DNA of 64,000 nt from the NCBI RefSeq assembly GCF_014652555.1, contig NZ_BMZA01000001.1, forward strand, positions 694,880 through 758,879, written 5' to 3'. The stretch's first letter is position 1; each line of letters opens with the position of its first letter. This stretch comes from Novosphingobium colocasiae (GTDB lineage Bacteria; Pseudomonadota; Alphaproteobacteria; Sphingomonadales; Sphingomonadaceae). Below are positions 8,776 to 17,759 of the stretch, in pieces. The notes under the pieces are model-generated. The model was given only the letters and a program-made list of their open reading frames with translations. It ran no database searches and was not told where the DNA came from. Position numbers and translations under genes: made by a program.

Positions 8776-8951
8776 CACTGCAGTGCAACCAATCGCTGCG
8801 CAAATGCGTTGCTGAAACGATAACGCTGCGGCGATGAGCACCGTCTCCGGCCAGACAGTCCGGGGCCCGGAAACCCTTACAAATTTTTCATGCTGCACTG
8901 CAACATAACGGGTTGACTTCGCGTTCGCGGAATCGTATTTTGCAATGCAAC
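8776..8951 (+). promoter_or_regulatory. TGC-palindrome cluster between phaC and the phasin gene (possible PhaR operators)
   Basis: Three short TGC-rich dyads sit here: CACTGCAGTG (8776-8785, perfect palindrome), CTGCACTGCAAC (about 8893-8904) and TGCAATGCAAC (8941-8951). The last two flank or overlap the promoter core described separately. PhaR repressors of PHA bacteria are known to bind TGC-rich dyads upstream of phasin genes and to be released when PHA granules form. The match here is by resemblance, and no phaR gene is in the window. Confidence 0.45.
8913..8941 (+). promoter_or_regulatory. Sigma70-type promoter for the phasin gene
   Basis: TTGACT (8913-8918), 17 bases, then TATTTT (8936-8941) make a near-consensus housekeeping promoter pointing at the phasin gene. 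Transcription would start near 8948, on top of the TGCAATGCAAC dyad. That is a good geometry for repression. Confidence 0.6.
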
Positions 8952-9086
8952 AAGCGTAATCAGTGCTGTCGAACGCTGATCCGGTCGCGATGATCCGTTA
9001 CAAAAGTTCGCGTCCGGTCGGGTTCAGGGTTCAGATTGCGGCTGTGCCACGGTGTGGCCCACTGTTTGCAATGCGGGAATGTCGGG

Positions 9087-9965
9087 ATGGTCGATAAGGA
9101 CAAAGTGACGGGATCGGCAAAGAAGGCCGTGCCTGCCGGGCGCGCCCCGCGCAAGGCTCCCGCAGCCAAGAAGGCAGTCGTTGCGAAAGCGCCGGCGGTC
9201 CGTGCTCCCCAGCCCGTTGCCGCCAAGCCCGCGCCGGCCCCGAAGGTCGCGGCCGCTGTGGCCAAGCCTACGCCGCCTGTCGCTGCTCCGGTTCCGGTCA
9301 AGGCTGAAAAGCCGGCCAAGCCTGCGGCCATCAAGGCCGCGGTGGCAGTGCCGGCAAAGATCCCGGCCCCGGCCGAGATCGCACCTCCGGCGGCCCCGGC
9401 TCCGGCTCCGGCTCCGGTCGTTGCGGCAGCGATCGTTCCACCCGTTCCCAAGGCGGCACCAAAGACCGTCCCTACTGAAAAACCACGTTTCGCAGGACTT
9501 TCTTTCAATCTTTTCTCCGAGGACAGAACCATGGATTTCAACGCCAACTTCAGCGGCATGCAGGACGCGATCACCGAAGCCCAGACCAAGGCCAAGGCCG
9601 CGTTCGACAAGAGCACCTCGATGCTGGGCGAAGTCAGCGACTTCACCAAGGGCAACGTCGAAGCGATCATCGAATCGGGCAAGATCCTCGCCGAAGGCGT
9701 GCAGGGTCTGGGCACCGAGATCGTTTCGGAAAGCCGCAGCGCTTTCGAAACGATGACCGGTGACATCAAGGAACTGGCCGCAGCCAAGTCGCCGACCGAT
9801 TTCTTCAAGCTCCAGGGTGACCTGATGCGCAAGAACTTCGACAGTGCCGTGGCTTATGGCTCGAAGAGCAGCGAAACCATGCTCAAGCTCGCCAGCGACG
9901 TGATTGCCCCCATTTCGGGCCGCGTCAGCCTGGCGATGGAAAAGGCTCGCACCATTTCGGTCTGA
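9087..9965 (+). CDS. phaP: Phasin family protein with long Lys/Ala/Pro-rich N-terminal tail
   Basis: The C-terminal about 145 residues (from [14 protein letters not shown] at 9531) are a phasin helix domain: [29 protein letters not shown]... and [31 protein letters not shown]. Phasins coat PHA granules. They are preceded by about 148 residues of low-complexity Ala/Pro/Lys sequence like histone H1 or the tail of PhaF. The long form would begin at ATG 9087 (MVDKDKVTG) or 9036. The internal ATG at 9531 has its own GAGGA (about 9518-9523), so a short tail-less phasin may also be made. The gene is followed by a strong terminator and sits behind phaC. Confidence 0.85.
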   Translation: MVDKDKVTGSAKKAVPAGRAPRKAPAAKKAVVAKAPAVRAPQPVAAKPAPAPKVAAAVAKPTPPVAAPVPVKAEKPAKPAAIKAAVAVPAKIPAPAEIAPPAAPAPAPAPVVAAAIVPPVPKAAPKTVPTEKPRFAGLSFNLFSEDRTMDFNANFSGMQDAITEAQTKAKAAFDKSTSMLGEVSDFTKGNVEAIIESGKILAEGVQGLGTEIVSESRSAFETMTGDIKELAAAKSPTDFFKLQGDLMRKNFDSAVAYGSKSSETMLKLASDVIAPISGRVSLAMEKARTISV

Positions 9966-9986
9966 TCCTTTCTAATGGGTACCGTG

Positions 9987-10030
9987 TCCGGCCGGATGGG
10001 CAGATCGCCCGTCCGGCCGGATGCGTTTTT
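9987..10030 (+). terminator. Rho-independent terminator after the phasin gene
   Basis: A 15-base inverted repeat (9987-10001 with 10007-10021, arms beginning TCCGGCCGGA, one wobble) with a five-base loop is followed by TGCGTTTTT. It lies 21 bases after the phasin stop. Confidence 0.85.
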
Positions 10031-10153
10031 CCGGTGCAAAGACTTGGTTTCGTGCAGACTGCGACGGGCCGGGCCTCGGCCGCTGTCGCCGGATTTGACA
10101 ATCGATCCGGGCCATCTTGTGAGAATGGGCCCGGTTGCGGTATCCTGACCCAC

Positions 10154-10567
10154 ATGCATCTCCAGTTTCGTGATTCCCTTTCCGGCCGCGCGCCGATTGC
10201 GCGCATGGTGCGCGATGCGGTTCCCGTGCGCCTTGCCGCCGGCAGCAAGCCCCCCCGCGAAGGGGAAGGCGACGGCGAAGTGGGCGTCGCCACCAAGACC
10301 CGCGCCCGCCCCAAGAAGCCGAGCCAGTTCAAGGTCTTGATGCTCAATGATGATTACACCCCGATGGAATTCGTGGTGATGGTCCTCAAGCGGTTCTTCC
10401 ATATGGACATGGAACAGGCGACCCGGGTGATGCTCCACGTTCACCAGCGCGGCGTCGGCGTCTGCGGGATTTTCCCTTATGAAATCGCTGAAACCAAGGT
10501 GAACCAGGTGATGGACTTCGCCCGGCAGAACCAGCATCCCTTGCAGTGCACGCTGGAAAAGGCCTGA
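10154..10567 (+). CDS. clpS: ClpS adaptor of the ClpAP protease
   Basis: The conserved core [23 protein letters not shown], then [31 protein letters not shown], is diagnostic of ClpS. ClpS brings N-degron substrates to ClpA. The [10 protein letters not shown] loop and the VHQRG helix form the binding pocket for the N-terminal residue. The N-terminus is uncertain. ATG 10154 (MHLQFRDSL) gives a 137-residue protein, ATG 10204 ([10 protein letters not shown]) a 121-residue one, and an upstream ATG at 10034 is open but unlikely. The Lys/Arg-rich linker before the core is a usual ClpS feature. Confidence 0.9.
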   Translation: MHLQFRDSLSGRAPIARMVRDAVPVRLAAGSKPPREGEGDGEVGVATKTRARPKKPSQFKVLMLNDDYTPMEFVVMVLKRFFHMDMEQATRVMLHVHQRGVGVCGIFPYEIAETKVNQVMDFARQNQHPLQCTLEKA

Positions 10568-10675
10568 TCGCCTGCCGCCTGTCGCGGGCCCGTGTAAAGC
10601 TGCCATTATGCGCTTTGCCCCGGCACCGCTTGCCGTTAAGGGATGAGGCCTAAGGTGCCCTAACGACTGATCCCA

Positions 10676-11902
10676 GTGAAATTTTTCAGCGCCATCGACA
10701 GGTACATCTTCCGCCTTGTGCTGATGCCGATGGTTGGCATCTTCCTGCTGGCGGCTTCGCTGCTCATCCTCGACAAGATGCTGCGCCTGTTCGATTTTGT
10801 CGCTGCCGAAGGCGGCCCGGTCGGCGTGGTGTTCCGTCTGCTCGCCAACATGCTGCCCGAATATGCCAGCCTCGCGATTCCGCTGGGGCTGATGCTGGGC
10901 ATCCTGCTCGCTTTCCGCAAACTGGCGACCAGCAGCGAACTCGACGTGATGCGCGCGGTGGGCCTCAGCTATACCCGCCTGCTGCGGGTACCGTTGATCC
11001 TGACGGTGGTGATGGCCGGGGCCAATCTGGCGATCGTCGGCTATCTCCAGCCGCTTTCAAGGTATTACTACGAGGAGCTCAACTACGAGCTCAAGTCCGG
11101 CGCGCTGGGCGCATCGATCAAGGTCGGCGAGTTTACCACGCTGAAAGATCGCATCGCGCTGCGCATCGATGAAAGCCAGGACGACGGCCGCAAGCTGATC
11201 GGCATCTTCGCCCGGGTGGCCGACAAGAAAGGGCAGGTCCTGTCGATCTCGGCGCGGCAGGGCCAGTTCCTGGCGCTGCAGGGGCAGCCCGATACGATCA
11301 TCTTCCGCCTGATCGACGGCCAGATCATCCAGGACGAACCGGGCAAGGTATCGCGGGTGCTGACCTTCAGCCGCCACGACATGCCGATCGACCTGCCGGA
11401 GGTGGAAAAGTTCCGTCAGCGCGGCGGCAAGGACCGCGAATATCTGCTCCCCGAACTGCTGCGGCTGAGCTGGAACGATGCGCTGCCCAAGGCTGAGCGG
11501 GTGTCGAGCCTGGCCAACTTCAATTACCGCATGGTCGAGGTCATCATGATGCTGATGCTGCCGTTCCTGGCGGTGGCGCTGGCGATCCCGCCCAAGCGCT
11601 CCACATCGGCGCTGGGTGTGTTCGTCTCGATCGTGATGGTGGTGGCCTATCACAAGGTCAACGAATACGCGCAGGACGTGGCGACGCTGGGCCGGGTCGA
11701 TCCCTGGATCGCGCTGTGGGGGCCGTTCGTGATCTTCGGCATCCTGATCGCGTGGATGTATTACCGCGTCGCCTATGTGCCCGGCGGCCAGGCGATCGGC
11801 TGGCTGGAGACGGCATCGGGCCGCCTCGTCAAGCGGCTCAAATCGCTGCTGCGCCGCAAGCGGCGCGGGCCGATCCTTCCCGCTCCCTCGGACGTGCATT
11901 GA
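10676..11902 (+). CDS. lptF: LPS export permease LptF
   Basis: This 408-residue YjgP/YjgQ-family permease starts with GTG (MKFFSAIDRYIFRLVLMPMVGIFLL). It has three N-terminal membrane helices, a periplasmic beta-jellyroll of about 150 residues (middle part from about residue 115), and three C-terminal helices (about 285-365). The ending is a basic cytoplasmic tail. With LptG and LptB it pulls LPS from the inner membrane and passes it to LptC/LptA. The stop overlaps the start of lptG by one base (TGATG). No lptB/C/A is seen in the window. Confidence 0.9.
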   Translation: MKFFSAIDRYIFRLVLMPMVGIFLLAASLLILDKMLRLFDFVAAEGGPVGVVFRLLANMLPEYASLAIPLGLMLGILLAFRKLATSSELDVMRAVGLSYTRLLRVPLILTVVMAGANLAIVGYLQPLSRYYYEELNYELKSGALGASIKVGEFTTLKDRIALRIDESQDDGRKLIGIFARVADKKGQVLSISARQGQFLALQGQPDTIIFRLIDGQIIQDEPGKVSRVLTFSRHDMPIDLPEVEKFRQRGGKDREYLLPELLRLSWNDALPKAERVSSLANFNYRMVEVIMMLMLPFLAVALAIPPKRSTSALGVFVSIVMVVAYHKVNEYAQDVATLGRVDPWIALWGPFVIFGILIAWMYYRVAYVPGGQAIGWLETASGRLVKRLKSLLRRKRRGPILPAPSDVH

Positions 11903-12999
11903 TGCAGATGGATTTTTTCCCCTCGCGCACGCTGACGCTGTACCTCGCGCGGCTGTTCTTCACGCGCATCGTTGCCGTGCTGATCATGCTGGTGCTGGTG
12001 CTGCAGACGCTCGACCTGCTGGGCGAGAGCGGCGATATCCTGGCCTATCCGGGCAACGGGCAGGCGCAGTTGCTCTACTACGTGTCGCTGCGGCTGCCGC
12101 AACTGGTGGCGCGGTTCCTGCCCTATTCGGTCCTGCTGGCCACGATCTTCACACTGGCGACGCTGAACCAGAACAGCGAAGTGGTGGCGATGAAATCGGC
12201 CGGGCTTTCGGCGCACCAGGTGCTGGCCCCGCTGATCCTGACCGCCGCGCTGTTCTCGCTGTTCAGCTTCGGCTTCAACGAACGCGTCGTCACCCGCGCG
12301 ACCGCCACGCTCGATGCCTGGGACAAGGCGGATTACGGCCCGATACCAAAGGATTCGGGCGTGCGCACCAACGTCTATCTGACGGATGGCCACAATCTGC
12401 TGCTGGCGCGATCGGTGGCGGGAGTGGGAGAGGCGATGACGATGACCGGGGTGACCTGGTATCGCCGCGATGCGACCGGGATGATCGTCGAAAAGGTGCA
12501 GTCGCCGCGGGCGACCCACGGGGCCGCCGGCTGGACGCTGGAGCAGCCGGTGCGGTTCCGCGTGGCCGATTCGAGCACGGCGGCGCTCGCCCCGCTCGTC
12601 GTCGGGCCGGAACTGACGCCCGAGAAGGTCAGCCTCGCCTCGGTGGACGCCGATGAACAGAACATCGTCACGCTATGGGCCACCATCGGCAAGATGCGCG
12701 AAGCCGGCCGGCGCACCGATGCGCTCGAATCGGTGTGGTGGCACAAGATTTCGGGGCCGCTGTCATCGGTCCTGATGCCGCTCCTGGGAGCCATCGCCGC
12801 GTTCGGTCTGGCCCGCAGCGGCCAGTTGCTGATCCGCGCGGTGATCGGCATGGCGCTCGGCTTCGCCTACTTCGTGATCGATAACGCGGCGCTGGCGATG
12901 GGCAGCTTCGGGGGATACCCGCCGATGGTGGCCGCCTGGGCCCCGTTCATCCTCTTCGCCCTGATCGGCGAAGCGGTGCTGGTCCGCACCGAAGAGTAG
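11902..12999 (+). CDS. lptG: LPS export permease LptG
   Basis: A 365-residue partner of LptF with the same fold: FFPSRTLTLYLARLFFTRIVAVLIMLVLVLQTLDLLGE at the start, a periplasmic domain, and C-terminal helices with ISGPLSSVLMPLLGAIAAFGLARSG. Start is ATG 11902, which overlaps the lptF stop; a second ATG lies two codons on (11908). The pair order lptF-lptG and coupling are standard. Confidence 0.9.
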   Translation: MQMDFFPSRTLTLYLARLFFTRIVAVLIMLVLVLQTLDLLGESGDILAYPGNGQAQLLYYVSLRLPQLVARFLPYSVLLATIFTLATLNQNSEVVAMKSAGLSAHQVLAPLILTAALFSLFSFGFNERVVTRATATLDAWDKADYGPIPKDSGVRTNVYLTDGHNLLLARSVAGVGEAMTMTGVTWYRRDATGMIVEKVQSPRATHGAAGWTLEQPVRFRVADSSTAALAPLVVGPELTPEKVSLASVDADEQNIVTLWATIGKMREAGRRTDALESVWWHKISGPLSSVLMPLLGAIAAFGLARSGQLLIRAVIGMALGFAYFVIDNAALAMGSFGGYPPMVAAWAPFILFALIGEAVLVRTEE

Positions 13000-13045
13000 G
13001 GCTCGCCGACGGGCACTCTGCCGGTCTCAACCCTCTGCTCCGTCT

Positions 13046-13132
13046 TTGCGAGCGACCGCAGGTCGCGCGGCAATCCAGGGCGGTTTACGCGGCCCTGGAT
13101 TGCTTCGCCCGCTTCGCGGGTTCGCAACGACC
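13046..13132. repeat. REP-like intergenic palindromic repeat (copy 1)
   Basis: An 87-base GC-rich palindromic unit in the gap between lptG and the desaturase gene contains CGGCAATCCAGGGCGG and GGCCCTGGATTGCTTCG arms. The reverse complement of 28379-28463 aligns with it over most of its length. This makes it a dispersed repeat of the REP type, common in sphingomonads. It lies at the convergent end of two genes and could also act as a bidirectional transcription stop. Confidence 0.65.
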
Positions 13133-13186
13133 AATGAAATCAAAGGTTTGGTTCAGCAGTTCTTGGCACAGCGCTTGGCGGAGCCC

Positions 13187-14284
13187 TCAGCGGCCACCCA
13201 TGGTGCTGCGTGCCAGCCGGGCGACTAGCGGGAACAGACCCGGATAGCTCGCCTTGGCATAGGTATCCCGCCCGCCGATATGCGCGCTGAGCCGGCGGTG
13301 GGCCTCTGCCAGCGAATGATAGGGCATGCTGGGCAGGAGGTGGTGCAGCGCGTGATAGCGCAGCCCCACCGGGGCCCACAGCGGAGCGAGCAGCGCCGGC
13401 GGCGGCACGTTGACAGAATCGAGGTACTGGGCGGTGACGGTCATCGTCTCGCCCTCGTTCTCCCACAAGTGCGCCACCAGGGTGCGGATCTGGTTGAGCA
13501 GTGCCGCGCCCGATGCGATCACCAGCGCGATCAGCAGCGGACGCAGGCCGAACGCGAACACGCTGGCGATCAGCGTGATCGCCCAGATGCTGGCCCCCAG
13601 TTCCTGCCAGAACACCATCCGCGCGAATTCGCCTTCGGGCGGGCGGCGGCGGAACGCCGGGTTGATCGACAGTGCCGAAATGCGCGCCCACACCAGCCGG
13701 CGCAGGGGCGGTACGACCGTGCCCAGCGGCACCAGCACCGCCGAGCGGATCAGCAGTGCCACAGGCAGCAGCAGCGCGGTGACGACGAACAGCGGCAAGG
13801 TCCACGGCTTCATCAGCGCCAGCGGCAGGTATTCAGGGTCTTCCACGGTGCCATAACGGGTGCGGGCATGATGCAGCGTGTGGACGCCTTCGTACATGAA
13901 CGAGGGCGTGAGCAACGGAATGCCGACCAGCAGGTTCCAGCCGAAGCGGAAGCCGGGCAGGGCATCGCGGTGGATATGGGTCAGTTCGTGGATGAACAGC
14001 ATCGCCCGATACAGGCCGAGCACGCCGACCACGGCGCAAAGGATCGCGGCCGGGGGGTGCGTGAACAGGATCGCGCCGGCAACCCCGCCATAGCCAAGGG
14101 CTGCCGAAACCAGCATGTCGGGCCAGTAGATCGCGGCGCGGGCGGTGGTGAGGTCACGGGTCAGTTCCACGGCGGCGCGCAGCAGTTCCCGGTCATCGGG
14201 AATACCCGCGCGCGGGCCCGGCGCGGCCGTGGCTGGGCCGGCCAGCGGAGAAAAGGGCGTTTCGATCACGTTTTGCGCAGTCAT
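13187..14284 (-). CDS. Membrane fatty acid desaturase
   Basis: The 365-residue integral membrane protein has the three histidine boxes of the desaturase superfamily: HELTH, HTLHH and HALHH. Hydrophobic segments lie around 55-100, 170-200 and 240-275. It would use di-iron chemistry to introduce a double bond or hydroxyl into a lipid-bound fatty acid; the substrate is unknown. Start at ATG 14284 (MTAQNVIETPFS). The frame is open upstream to 14464 but that part is not protein-like. It is divergent from the GNAT-like gene, with which it may share lipid-related regulation. Confidence 0.8.
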   Translation of the reverse strand: MTAQNVIETPFSPLAGPATAAPGPRAGIPDDRELLRAAVELTRDLTTARAAIYWPDMLVSAALGYGGVAGAILFTHPPAAILCAVVGVLGLYRAMLFIHELTHIHRDALPGFRFGWNLLVGIPLLTPSFMYEGVHTLHHARTRYGTVEDPEYLPLALMKPWTLPLFVVTALLLPVALLIRSAVLVPLGTVVPPLRRLVWARISALSINPAFRRRPPEGEFARMVFWQELGASIWAITLIASVFAFGLRPLLIALVIASGAALLNQIRTLVAHLWENEGETMTVTAQYLDSVNVPPPALLAPLWAPVGLRYHALHHLLPSMPYHSLAEAHRRLSAHIGGRDTYAKASYPGLFPLVARLARSTMGGR

Positions 14285-14478
14285 GCACTCAAATCCAAAA
14301 TTGCCATGCCGTTTTGCCGGCCGTCTTCCCCGCGTCGAAAATCTTGCGGCCATTCGTACCGTGGCCTTTGCGCTTTGCGGACGGCGGGCCGCTTGACATC
14401 GCACCCCAACGCGCCACACCACGCGCAACCTGCCGGTCCGTAACGGGCAGGCGCTTAATACCAAACAAAGGCAGCATC

Positions 14479-15645
14479 GTGGCCGAAGCCGAACTAGTCA
14501 TTGTCCCCGTTTCCAACAAGGCCGATCTCCATGCATTCGTGGACTGCGCCTATCGCCTCAACGCGGATGACCCGAACTGGGTGGCCAACCTGCGGATGGA
14601 GGAGATCGAGAAGTTCACGCCCGGCAAGAACCCTTTCTTCGCGCACGCCCGCTGCCAGCTTTTCCTGGCAAAGCGCGGCGCTCGGGTGGTTGGCCGGATA
14701 TCGGCGCATATCGATGAACTGGCGCTGAGCCAGCCCGTCGAACAGGGCATGGGGCCGGGCACCGGCAACTGGGGCGCGATCGAGGCAGAGGATGAGGGCG
14801 CGGCGCAGGCGCTGATAGCGCGGGCCGAGCAGTGGCTGCGCGATGAGGGGATGACGCGGGTCCTCGCGCCGATGAACCTGTCGGTGTGGGAAGAGCCGGG
14901 GCTGCAGGTCACCGGACACGATCATTCGCCGATGGTGATGATGGCGCACCATTCGCCGCGTTATCAGGGATGGATCGAAGGCGCGGGCTATCAGCGCGTA
15001 AAGACCCTGCGGACCTATGATCTGGACGTGACATCGCCGTTCCCGCCGCTGGTCCAGCGGATCGTCCGTGCGGGCGAAAAGAACGAGCGCATCACCGTGC
15101 GCGATGCCAGGATGAAGGATTTCGCCAAGGAAGCGGCGCTGATCTGCGACATCATCAACGATGCCTGGTCGGACAACTGGGGTTTCGTCCCGTTCACCCC
15201 GGAAGAGATCGCCTATACCGGCAAGAAGCTGAAACCGCTGGTCCACGAATCGCTGATCCGCATCGCCGAATACGATGGCGAGCCGGTCGCGTTCATGATG
15301 ACGCTGCCCGATCTCAACCAGATCCAGGCGCGGGTGAACGGGCGCACCGGCAAGCCATCGCTGCTCGGCTGGCTCAAGCTGGCACTATGGTTGCGCAAGC
15401 CCCGCTCGGCAGACATGCGCGTGCCCTTGATGGGGGTGCGCAAGAAACTGCAATCCTCGCGGATGGCCAGCCAGCTCGCCTTCATGATGATCGAGACGAT
15501 TCGCGTCGCGGCCATCGCCCAGTTCAAGACGACGCGGGCGGAGATCGGCTGGGTCCTTGAGGACAACCAAGGCATGGTGGGCATCGCCCAAGCCATCGAG
15601 AGCAAGGTGAATCGCGAATACGCGATCTATGAAAAGCCGCTTTGA
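14479..15645 (+). CDS. GNAT-superfamily-like protein, function unknown
   Basis: The 388-residue protein belongs to a conserved alphaproteobacterial family usually labelled GNAT or, misleadingly, dATP pyrophosphohydrolase. It looks like two acyltransferase-type halves: VDCAYRLNADDPNWVANLRMEEIEKFTPGKNPFF and LAKRGARVVGRISAHID, then ICDIINDAWSDNWGFVPFTPEEI and RIAEYDGEPVAFMMTLPD. Start at GTG 14479 with AAAGG about eight bases upstream. It is divergent from the desaturase. An amino- or lipid-acyl transfer function is plausible but cannot be shown from sequence. Confidence 0.7.
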   Translation: MAEAELVIVPVSNKADLHAFVDCAYRLNADDPNWVANLRMEEIEKFTPGKNPFFAHARCQLFLAKRGARVVGRISAHIDELALSQPVEQGMGPGTGNWGAIEAEDEGAAQALIARAEQWLRDEGMTRVLAPMNLSVWEEPGLQVTGHDHSPMVMMAHHSPRYQGWIEGAGYQRVKTLRTYDLDVTSPFPPLVQRIVRAGEKNERITVRDARMKDFAKEAALICDIINDAWSDNWGFVPFTPEEIAYTGKKLKPLVHESLIRIAEYDGEPVAFMMTLPDLNQIQARVNGRTGKPSLLGWLKLALWLRKPRSADMRVPLMGVRKKLQSSRMASQLAFMMIETIRVAAIAQFKTTRAEIGWVLEDNQGMVGIAQAIESKVNREYAIYEKPL

Positions 15646-15773
15646 CCAGCGAATTGCCCCGCATTGCCGCCATTCTGACCGTTTTGGTCGCAATTCGTTA
15701 AGTCGTTGCCCCTAGCCTATGGCGGTGCGACGGGTGCGAAGGACGCGCCGGCACGCAAGGGCTGGCATAGGCA

Positions 15774-16667
15774 ATGACACTTCGATCCTGGCTGATCGTT
15801 CCCGGGCACAGCGAAAAGCAGTTGGCCCAGGCCCCGCGCGCCGGGGCGGATGTGGTCGTCGTCGATCTGTGCGCCACGGTGCCGGCGGCGGAAAAGGCGG
15901 CGGCGCGGGCACTGTCGGCCGAATGGCTGCGGGCTTTTCGCGAACCGGTATCGGGCGGGCAGGGCATGGCCCGCTGGGTGCGGATTTCGCCGTTCGATTC
16001 GGGGCTGTGGCGCGAAGACCTGCTGGCGGCGCTGGCCGGCGCAGCCGATGGCGTGATCCTGCCGCATGCAGCAGGGCCCGAGGCGGTCCGCCAACTGGGC
16101 ATCGAACTCTATGAATTCGAACAGAAGCTGGGCGTTCCGGCCAATTCCACGCTGATCCTGCCGATTGTCGGCGAAACGCCGCGCACCGCGCTCGGGATCG
16201 CCGATTATGCCGAAGCGGTCCATCCGCGCCTGGCCGGGCTGACCTGGCGGCCCGATGGCCTGGCGGATGCGCTGGGTATCGGCCGCGATACGGGCTCCGG
16301 TGCCCTCGGCGATCCGTTCGCCTATGTCCGCGCGACCTGCCTCCTCACCGCCCGCGCCACCGATCTCGCCGCGCTCGACGCGCCGTGCGAAACCTGGGAG
16401 GACGAGGCGGTCCTGCGCGGTGCGATCATGTCCGCGCGGCGTGACGGGTTTACCGGGATGTTCGCGATCCATCCGGCGCAAGTGCCGGCGATCAATGCCG
16501 CGTTCTCCAACGATCCCTTCACGATGCCGGTGGTAACCGCCGCAGCCGATCACGTCGCCGCGATCCCGCAGGTCAGCGCCGCCGCAGCGCCGTCGGTCGC
16601 CGCTCAGGTCCAGCCCGGCCTCATGCCCGGACTGATCCGGCGCGCGCCTATTCTGCGCTCGACGTAG
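15774..16667 (+). CDS. CitE-like HpcH/HpaI aldolase family protein, degenerate acidic site
   Basis: The 297-residue TIM-barrel protein resembles CitE/CoA-ester lyases: RSWLIVPGHSEKQL at the start, ILPHAAGPEAVRQL, ILPIVGETPRTAL, and GMFAIHPAQVPAINAAFS near the end. In active members the VxDLEDSV strand supplies acidic metal ligands; here it reads VVDLCATV. The later G-x-D motif is LTWRPDGL. It may be an inactive or retargeted paralogue. Start at ATG 15774. Its last 20 bases overlap the convergent lipoprotein gene. Confidence 0.75.
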   Translation: MTLRSWLIVPGHSEKQLAQAPRAGADVVVVDLCATVPAAEKAAARALSAEWLRAFREPVSGGQGMARWVRISPFDSGLWREDLLAALAGAADGVILPHAAGPEAVRQLGIELYEFEQKLGVPANSTLILPIVGETPRTALGIADYAEAVHPRLAGLTWRPDGLADALGIGRDTGSGALGDPFAYVRATCLLTARATDLAALDAPCETWEDEAVLRGAIMSARRDGFTGMFAIHPAQVPAINAAFSNDPFTMPVVTAAADHVAAIPQVSAAAAPSVAAQVQPGLMPGLIRRAPILRST

Positions 16668-16968
16668 CCTCTGCCGCCTCGGCCGGCTCTGCCTTGTCCG
16701 CTTCGGCCCCTTGTGCTTCGCTTGACGCGGCGTCGCTGGCGCTGCCGGCCGGATGGGCCGGTGCCCCCACCACGGCGTCCGGCCCGGATTGCGAGCGGAC
16801 GGTGTCATACGGCAGCATGTCGTCAGTGATGGACCGGGGCAGCACTTCGCCGCCCTTGGCCGCCTGGACCGCGCCGTCGTCCTTCTTGTCCCCGCATCCG
16901 CTCAGGACGACGCAGGCCGCGATGCTCAACGCGATTCTGGCGCGACGGGACAGGCGGTGGCTCATCAT
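16648..16968 (-). CDS. Small lipoprotein
   Basis: A 106-residue protein ([25 protein letters not shown]) has a basic n-region, hydrophobic core and lipobox LSGC at about residue 25. The mature part is short and low-complexity, with an Ala/Glu-rich tail. Two adjacent ATGs (16968, 16965) are possible starts. The start overlaps the stop of lipB (ATGATGA), so it is likely translated together with lipB. The function is unknown. Confidence 0.7.
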   Translation of the reverse strand: MMSHRLSRRARIALSIAACVVLSGCGDKKDDGAVQAAKGGEVLPRSITDDMLPYDTVRSQSGPDAVVGAPAHPAGSASDAASSEAQGAEADKAEPAEAAEATSSAE

Positions 16969-17717
16969 GCGGGAAACTCCGGCGGCTGCGGGGAAGCGGG
17001 GCAGGTCTGTGCGGGCGGGCAGGGCCGGTCGAGCGCGGCGAGGAACGCCCCGGCGCGCGCCAGCATCGCTGCGTCCCAGGCGGCAAGGCTGACATCGCGC
17101 CCCAGCCGCTGCAGGCTGGTGACGCCGAATTCGTCGATGCCACAGGGCACGATGCCGGAAAAATGCGCCAGATCCGGCGCGATGTTGACCGAAAAACCGT
17201 GCATCGTCACCCACTTGCGGATGCGCACGCCGATCGCGCCGATCTTTGCCTCGCGGCCGTCGATATCCTGCGTCCAGATGCCGATCCGGCCTTCGCTGCG
17301 AAAGCTTTCGATCCCGAAGTCCGCCAGCGTATCGATCACCCAGCCTTCGAGCGCGTGAACGAAGCCCCGCACATCGCGGGCGCGTTTGCGCAGGTCGATC
17401 AGGACATAGCCGACCCGCTGGCCGGGGCCGTGATAGGTATACCGCCCGCCCCGCCCGGCATCGACGACCTCGAATCGCGGATCCAGCAGCTCGGCGCGCG
17501 CGGCGCTGGTGCCGGCGGTGTAGACCGGCGGGTGTTCCAGCAGCCAGATCAGCTCGCGCGCCTCACCGGCGGCGATGGCGGCGTTGCGCGCGGCCATTTC
17601 TTCCAGCGCGACGCGGTACGGCACCGGGCTGGTGGACACGCGCCATTCGATATCGGAGCCAAGTTGCGGATCGCCGGTCATGGCGCGTTGCGTGGCGGCA
17701 TTCCATGCGGTTATCAA
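16965..17717 (-). CDS. lipB: Lipoyl(octanoyl) transferase LipB
   Basis: This 250-residue LipB has the conserved blocks [35 protein letters not shown]158 in [12 protein letters not shown] and the catalytic cysteine C192 in [15 protein letters not shown]. It moves the octanoyl group from ACP to lipoyl domains, the first step in protein lipoylation. Start at 17717; an internal ATG at 17681 is possible. It overlaps the downstream lipoprotein gene start. Confidence 0.9.
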   Translation of the reverse strand: MITAWNAATQRAMTGDPQLGSDIEWRVSTSPVPYRVALEEMAARNAAIAAGEARELIWLLEHPPVYTAGTSAARAELLDPRFEVVDAGRGGRYTYHGPGQRVGYVLIDLRKRARDVRGFVHALEGWVIDTLADFGIESFRSEGRIGIWTQDIDGREAKIGAIGVRIRKWVTMHGFSVNIAPDLAHFSGIVPCGIDEFGVTSLQRLGRDVSLAAWDAAMLARAGAFLAALDRPCPPAQTCPASPQPPEFPA

Positions 17718-17759
17718 GTGCCTTTCCGTGCCCGGTTCGCGGCGCGCCTGGAGCGACTC

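Noticed and set aside
6817..8898. A 693-codon open frame on the minus strand over phaC
   Set aside because: It is antisense to a clear PHA synthase; the peptide is rich in Arg/His/Gly and shows no domains. It is a GC-rich shadow.
13000..13186. Terminator between lptG and the desaturase
   Set aside because: The palindromes there belong to a dispersed repeat and lack a T-run, so it was listed as a repeat rather than a terminator.
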